Program-made: the position numbers and the translations under genes
Assembly (NCBI GenBank): GCA_000703065.1
Contig: JNLK01000001.1
Coordinates: 2,874,001 to 2,938,000 of the forward strand
DNA length: 64,000 nt
Direction: 5' to 3'
Source of the DNA: Lachnospiraceae bacterium AC2029
Lineage (GTDB): Bacteria; Bacillota; Clostridia; Lachnospirales; Lachnospiraceae
Shown here: in pieces, positions 59,721 to 64,000 of the stretch
Layout: each line of letters starts with the position of its first letter
Position numbering within the stretch: the first letter of the stretch is position 1
The notes under the pieces: generated by a model
Seen by the model: only the letters and a program-made list of their open reading frames with translations
Databases searched by the model: none
What the model was told of the DNA's origin: nothing

Positions 59721-60725
59721 ATGGTCAGAAAACTACGTGTAGGATTGGGAATGGTATGTCTTTCGGGAATGTTGTTTTTCAGTGCGCCGCTGGCAGTTGA
59801 TGCGAAAGAAGCAGGGGTTCGTATCAGTAATGCCAACTTTCCGGATGCGATGTTCCGGGAGTATGTAAAGGAATTTGACAAGGACGGAAACGGAACGCTC
59901 TCCACGCAGGAACTGGATGCGGTGACCCGGATTGACGTGGGAAGAACAAATGTGTCTTCGCTGAAAGGAATCGGTTATTTCACGAAACTGAAGGGGTTGG
60001 ATGCCAGATCCTGTAAGCTTACCTCCCTCGATCTCTCGAAGAACACTGCTCTTGAGGGACTGGATGTTCGGGGAAATAAGCTGATGAAGCTGGATCTTAA
60101 GAACAATACTGCACTCGAGGATCTCAACTGTTCCAATAATGCGCTTACGTATCTGAATGTGAGCGGTTGTAAAAGTCTTTCCGTTGTCAAGGCAGTTTCC
60201 AACAAGCTGACGGAGCTGGATATACGAAACTGTACAAAACTGGAGCTGCTCTGGGTGGATGACAATTCCATCAAAAACCTGGATATCAGTACGAACGGGA
60301 AGCTGATCTCTGCCTTCGTAGGAGGCAATACCGAGAAGGGCGGACAGACCTACCGGACACCGGAAGGAGTGAATGCTCTTATGGCCGACAGCGGTGCGGG
60401 AATCTTTGCCGGCAGGAACCGCTGGTTCCATAACGGAAATCAGTGGTACTATCTGAATGCCGAAGGAGCTGTGACCAGGGGCTGGAAGAAAGTGGATGGG
60501 TACTGGTATTTCTTTAAGTCCACAGGGATCATGGCAAGTCGTGAATATATCGACGGCTACTGGATCGATAAGAACGGTACCTGCACGTATAAGTACAGGG
60601 CATCATGGAAGCATGACAGCAAGGGCTGGTGGTATGGAGATCCCTCCGGCTGGTATGCGAAGAGCATGACGTTGACGATCGACGGAAAGAAGTACTCCTT
60701 TGATTCGAAGGGTTATCTGAAGTAG
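59721..60725 (+). CDS. Secreted leucine-rich-repeat protein with GW cell-wall-binding repeats
   Basis: 334 residues from ATG 59721 behind AAAGGAAGG. Signal peptide VGLGMVCLSGMLFFSAPLAVDA. An EF-hand/dockerin-like loop DKDGNGTLS follows, then about six LRRs of the Asn-rich, Bacteroides/Listeria-like kind (LTSLDLSKNTALEGLDVRGN). Two GW-type repeats (NQWYYLNAEGAVTRGW, DGYWYFFKSTGIM) and a terminal WYGDPSGWYAKSM motif complete it. Likely a surface-attached protein for binding other proteins or glycans; ligand unknown. Confidence 0.82.
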   Translation: MVRKLRVGLGMVCLSGMLFFSAPLAVDAKEAGVRISNANFPDAMFREYVKEFDKDGNGTLSTQELDAVTRIDVGRTNVSSLKGIGYFTKLKGLDARSCKLTSLDLSKNTALEGLDVRGNKLMKLDLKNNTALEDLNCSNNALTYLNVSGCKSLSVVKAVSNKLTELDIRNCTKLELLWVDDNSIKNLDISTNGKLISAFVGGNTEKGGQTYRTPEGVNALMADSGAGIFAGRNRWFHNGNQWYYLNAEGAVTRGWKKVDGYWYFFKSTGIMASREYIDGYWIDKNGTCTYKYRASWKHDSKGWWYGDPSGWYAKSMTLTIDGKKYSFDSKGYLK

Positions 60726-60801
60726 GATCCACCGGGTTGCCTCGTGCCGGAGGGGCAGGTTCCGGTTTGACAGCGGAACAGGTTCCGATTCACAGGGCAT
60801 A

Positions 60802-60857
60802 ACAGAGGGACAGGTACAGTGTCACATTTTCATGTTATACTGTACCTGTCCCTCTGT
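60802..60857. repeat. Perfect 19-bp inverted repeat of the GGGACAGG type
   Basis: ACAGAGGGACAGGTACAGT (60802-60820) and its exact complement at 60839-60857 with an 18-base loop. It may end LRR-gene transcription but has no U tract. The remainder of the 60726-61049 gap holds a promoter and a CACCATG/CATGGTG dyad (61013-61029). Confidence 0.9.
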
Positions 60858-60911
60858 CACACTAACCCGCTCCTGTCATGATTACGTCCTGCCAGCGTCG
60901 GTAAAAACCGC

Positions 60912-60940
60912 TTGCAATTTTGCGTGAAAATAGGTAAAGT
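60912..60940 (+). promoter_or_regulatory. Likely paaK promoter
   Basis: TTGCAA (60912-60917), 17-base spacer, TAAAGT (60935-60940), 110 bases before the ATG. Confidence 0.5.
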
Positions 60941-61049
60941 AGTGGATGGTGGTCCGGTTGCTTTAATGCGCTAAAGTGACGGGCCGAAATGTAAGGCAGT
61001 AACGGACAAATGCACCATGGTTCATGGTGAACAGATAAGGAGAATAAGG

Positions 61050-62360
61050 ATGAAGAAGTATTTCCAGCCGGAGATCGAGACCATGCCGGTCGAGAAGATC
61101 AAGGAACTGCAGGCTGAGCGCCTGGTAAAGCAGGTTGCCTATGTTTATGAGAACAACAAGTATTACAGGAAGCTGATGGATGAGAAGGGAGTAAAGCCCG
61201 AGGATATCAAGGGTCTGGAGGACCTTTCCAAACTTCCGTTCCTGACGAAGAACGATCTTCGTGAGGCATATCCCTACGGATTGCTGTCCTGCCCGACGAA
61301 GGACTGTGTACGCATCCAGTCCACCAGCGGAACCACAGGACGCCGTGTTGTTGCATTTTATACACAGCACGACCTGGATCTCTGGGAGGACTGCTGCGCG
61401 AGAGCTCTGGTAGCGGCAGGCGCATCTGAGGATGATGTGGTTCAGGTATGCTACGGCTACGGCCTTTTCACCGGCGGACCGGGACTTCACGGCGGCTCTC
61501 ACAAGGTGGGAAGTCTGACCATCCCCATGTCTTCCGGAAATACGGAGCGTCAGATCCAGTTCATGCGCGATTTGGACTCCACGATCCTCTGCTGTACACC
61601 GTCCTATGCGGCTTATCTGGCAGAGCGCCTCTATGAGATGGGCTGCACCAAGGATGATATCCGTCTGAAGGCGGGTATCTTCGGAGCAGAGCCCTGGACC
61701 GAGGAAATGCGCCATGAGATCGAAAGCAAGCTGGGAATTAAGGCCTATGATATTTACGGACTGACCGAGATCTCCGGACCGGGTGTCTCCTTCGAGTGTG
61801 AGGAGCAGAACGGTATGCATATCAATGAGGATCATTTCATCGCCGAGATCATTAATCCGGAGACCGGTGAGGTTCTTCCGGAGGGCGAAGAGGGCGAGCT
61901 GGTATTCACCAGCATCACCAAGGAGGCCTTCCCGCTGATCCGTTACAGAACCCGTGACCTCTGTGTACTGTCCCGGAAGCAGTGCTCCTGCGGACGTACT
62001 CATATCAGGATGTGCAAGCCGAAGGGACGAAGCGATGACATGCTGATCATCCGTGGTGTAAATGTATTCCCGTCCCAGATCGAGACCGTACTTCTGAAGG
62101 AAGGTTATACACCGAATTATCAGATCCTGGTTGACCGTATCGGAAACGAGGATACATTTGAGATCAATGTTGAGCTGTCCCAGGATCAGTATGCAGCACT
62201 GAAGGACGGAGATGATGCGAAGGCAGAGAAGAAGCTGGTCAGCGCCATGGTAGCCATGCTGGGTATCCGTCCGAGAATCCATCTGCTGGCACCTCACGCC
62301 ATCGTTCGAAGCGAGGGCAAGGCAGTCCGCGTCATCGATAAGCGTAAGCTGCACGACTAA
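61050..62360 (+). CDS. paaK: Phenylacetate-CoA ligase family protein
   Basis: 436 residues from ATG 61050 (MKKYFQPEIETMP) behind AAGGAG. ANL enzyme: P-loop QSTSGTTGRRVV, YGYGLFTGGPGLHGG, YGLTEISGPGVSFEC, RTRDLCVLSRKQCSCGRTH and the C-terminal DDMLIIRGVNVFPSQIE. It forms aryl-acetyl-CoA from ATP, CoA and phenylacetate or relatives; in gut anaerobes such enzymes often act on amino-acid-derived arylacids. No other phenylacetate pathway gene is nearby. Confidence 0.9.
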   Translation: MKKYFQPEIETMPVEKIKELQAERLVKQVAYVYENNKYYRKLMDEKGVKPEDIKGLEDLSKLPFLTKNDLREAYPYGLLSCPTKDCVRIQSTSGTTGRRVVAFYTQHDLDLWEDCCARALVAAGASEDDVVQVCYGYGLFTGGPGLHGGSHKVGSLTIPMSSGNTERQIQFMRDLDSTILCCTPSYAAYLAERLYEMGCTKDDIRLKAGIFGAEPWTEEMRHEIESKLGIKAYDIYGLTEISGPGVSFECEEQNGMHINEDHFIAEIINPETGEVLPEGEEGELVFTSITKEAFPLIRYRTRDLCVLSRKQCSCGRTHIRMCKPKGRSDDMLIIRGVNVFPSQIETVLLKEGYTPNYQILVDRIGNEDTFEINVELSQDQYAALKDGDDAKAEKKLVSAMVAMLGIRPRIHLLAPHAIVRSEGKAVRVIDKRKLHD

Positions 62361-62395
62361 TTCAATACAGCCGGACGTTGAACATAGGATTTTGA

Positions 62396-62437
62396 AAAGG
62401 CTCCCCAACGGCGAAAACCGCGGTTGGCGGAGCCTTT
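62396..62437 (+). terminator. Terminator after paaK
   Basis: AAAGGCTCC and GGAGCCTTT close a long stem with inner CCAACGGCG/CGCGGTTGG around AAAA. Confidence 0.75.
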
Positions 62438-62477
62438 CAACATAAGGAAACCATTAATATCACACCGGTCACCGGGA

Positions 62478-62576
62478 ATGCCATCGCTGCCGGAACCATT
62501 GCGGAACGGAAGCATTTCCGGATTTGTGACACTGAATGAAGAGGACTGTGAGAAGATCTATCGCATGATGGTCTGA
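62478..62576 (+). pseudogene. Possible 3' gene remnant
   Basis: A short open frame (MPSLPEPLRNGSISGF, then VTLNEEDCEKIYRMMV and stop) in the gap between paaK and the next gene. The last ~20 residues look like a real protein end, without a promoter or ribosome-binding site. Family unknown. Confidence 0.25.
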
Positions 62577-62636
62577 CACAGGGACCGTTGAACGATTTAC
62601 TACTGAGTATTACCTGGAGAATAAAGGAGTTACAGC

Positions 62637-64000
62637 ATGAGTGACAGTAAAGCACCTGTGACGGCTGCGGATCGTCCGATCCTTCGGAATAAAATGTATC
62701 TGTACCTCACGGAGTTTTTCGCGGGTATGTCCGTGATGGCTGTGGAGCTGGGAGCCAGTCGGCTCCTGGCTCCCTATTTCAGTTCCTCGCAGATCGTATG
62801 GACCATCATCATCGGAACGATCATGATCGCCATGGCCCTCGGCAATATCTACGGCGGGCGGAAGGTGGATAAGAATCCGAATCCGGACCGGCTGTATGGC
62901 AGGATCATTTTCGCTGCCATCTGGATCGCACTGATCCCGGTGGTGGGAAAGTACATCATTTTGGGAATCTCGGGTCTGCTGGTTTTCACCATCAGCACCA
63001 ATTTCCTGGTGATCGCAGCCTTTGCGGCATGCATGATCATTTTCGTATTTCCGCTGTTCCTTCTGGGAACCGTGACACCGTCCCTGGTGAAGTATACGGT
63101 GGACAGCCTGGATGACAGCGGCAAAATCGTCGGAAATCTGAATGCCTCCAATACCATCGGAAGCATCATCGGGACTTTCGTTCCCACATTTGTCAGTATC
63201 CCTGCGGTGGGGACCTCCGTTACGTTCCTGATCTTTGCCGGGATCCTGCTGGCACTTTCCATTGTCTACTTCGCAAGCAGCAAGCTGTTCGTGAAGAAGG
63301 TGCCGATAGCAATGGTGCTTTTTATCCTGTGCTGCGTGTTCGGGCATAACGGCAGCTTCGCTTTCTGGCAGAAGCATCTGACGGCGGAGGATGAGTCGAT
63401 CTATAACTATCTGCAGGTTTCAGAGGATGAGAAGCAGGTGGTGCTGTCCACAAATGTTCTTTTCGGCGTTCAGTCGGTGTATCGGAAGGAACGGGAGCTG
63501 ACGGGAATGTATTATGACTACGCCATGGCAGCTCCGTATATGGCCGGGATCTATGAAAAGGGCAGACCGCTGGATGTGCTGATCCTGGGAATGGGCACGG
63601 GAACCTATGCCACCCAGTGCAGACGGTATTTCGGGGAAATGAACATCGAGGGCGTGGAGATCGATCAGAAGATCACGGACCTGGCACATGAGTATTTCGA
63701 ACTGGACGGATCCATTCCGGTGGCCACCTATGACGGAAGAGCGTTTCTCAATTCCATTTCCTCGGAGAACTGGAAGAAGGATTCCGAATTCGGAACTTCG
63801 GACGGGAAGTATGACGTGATCATGGTGGATGCCTACCAGGATATTACCATTCCCTTTCAGATGTCTACGGTGGAGTTCTTCTCCATGGTGAGGGATCATC
63901 TCCGGACCGACGGGGTAATGGTGGTGAATATGAACATGCGGGGAACGGATACCACAGGCTTCGGAGAAGGAAGCGGTGTCCGGGAGGCGAATCTGACGGA
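62637..64000 (+). CDS. Membrane-anchored spermidine synthase-like protein (3' partial)
   Basis: At least 454 residues; the frame is open to the window end. Start ATG 62637 behind AAAGGAG. The N-terminal half has about seven helices (FFAGMSVMAVELGASRLLAP, WTIIIGTIMIAMALGNIYGG). The second half is a Rossmann methyltransferase-like domain with LDVLILGMGTGTYATQ, VEIDQKITDLA and YDVIMVDAYQD, as in spermidine synthases. Fused proteins of this type are common in Firmicutes; whether they make polyamines or transfer other groups is unproven. Confidence 0.85.
   Translation, partial: MSDSKAPVTAADRPILRNKMYLYLTEFFAGMSVMAVELGASRLLAPYFSSSQIVWTIIIGTIMIAMALGNIYGGRKVDKNPNPDRLYGRIIFAAIWIALIPVVGKYIILGISGLLVFTISTNFLVIAAFAACMIIFVFPLFLLGTVTPSLVKYTVDSLDDSGKIVGNLNASNTIGSIIGTFVPTFVSIPAVGTSVTFLIFAGILLALSIVYFASSKLFVKKVPIAMVLFILCCVFGHNGSFAFWQKHLTAEDESIYNYLQVSEDEKQVVLSTNVLFGVQSVYRKERELTGMYYDYAMAAPYMAGIYEKGRPLDVLILGMGTGTYATQCRRYFGEMNIEGVEIDQKITDLAHEYFELDGSIPVATYDGRAFLNSISSENWKKDSEFGTSDGKYDVIMVDAYQDITIPFQMSTVEFFSMVRDHLRTDGVMVVNMNMRGTDTTGFGEGSGVREANLT

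Overview
The window looks like about 64 kb of chromosome from an anaerobic Firmicute of the class Clostridia, most likely family Lachnospiraceae. The evidence is an Rnf ferredoxin:NAD+ complex, a FabK-type fatty-acid operon with a MarR regulator, a HrcA/CIRCE-controlled clpB, secreted proteins with choline/glucan-binding-type GW repeats, and strong Shine-Dalgarno sites before nearly every gene. Genus cannot be told from the window. No rRNA, tRNA or CRISPR array was recognised.

Layout. (1) 1-9.2 kb: the 3' part of a GW-repeat/C39-like secreted protein, then a NusG-II protein, a Gx-type transporter, rnfC, an rnfD-rnfG fusion, rnfE, rnfA, rnfB, nrdR and yigZ. (2) 9.3-12.6 kb, minus strand: a small unknown gene, an ABC ATPase and two ABC-2 permeases. 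(3) 12.7-22.9 kb: an HtrA-type protease with a repeat-rich N-terminus, tgt, yajC, a lipoprotein, a membrane protein, L-lactate dehydrogenase, exonuclease III, and an ABC ATPase with a GldF-GldG-like permease fusion. (4) 22.9-33.7 kb: a divergent fatty-acid locus. Acyl-CoA ligase and fabF lie on the minus strand; acpP-accD-accA-fabK-fabD-fabG-fabF-fabZ and a MarR (FabT-like) gene lie on the plus strand. Both promoters carry similar AT-rich palindromes, and a long hairpin plus a 67-bp tandem repeat sits between fabG and fabF. (5) 33.7-39.5 kb: two stand-alone RelA/SpoT synthetase-domain proteins around a two-component system and an AraC-type regulator, then a SanA/YdcF-like protein and a Nudix hydrolase.

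(6) 39.6-49.8 kb is an accessory island. It holds an IS200/IS605-type element with hairpin ends, two cargo-like small genes, a TnpA that has lost its middle, and a 536-residue TnpB with its RuvC residues intact. Next come an HTH-Uma2 protein and a Ser/Thr-kinase-like membrane protein flanked by two paralogous HTH proteins. An ISLre2-type transposase, a large nested palindrome and an AT-rich orphan gene with a zinc ribbon follow.

(7) 49.8-55.8 kb: an FtsX-type permease, an ABC ATPase, a GNAT acetyltransferase and a two-component system, which together resemble a peptide-sensing/resistance module. A 103-bp tandem duplication of a multi-hairpin unit separates permease and ATPase. (8) 56-64 kb: cvpA (minus), clpB behind a perfect CIRCE, a second copy of the sequence found downstream of the ISLre2 transposase, a secreted leucine-rich-repeat protein, a phenylacetate-CoA ligase, and the 5' part of a membrane-anchored spermidine-synthase-like protein that runs off the end.

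The best candidates for something undescribed are the compact TnpB element with a gutted TnpA and cargo regulators (39.68-42.41 kb), the kinase between paired HTH paralogues (43.4-46.6 kb), the RnfD-RnfG fusion, and the family of structured repeats placed between co-transcribed genes.
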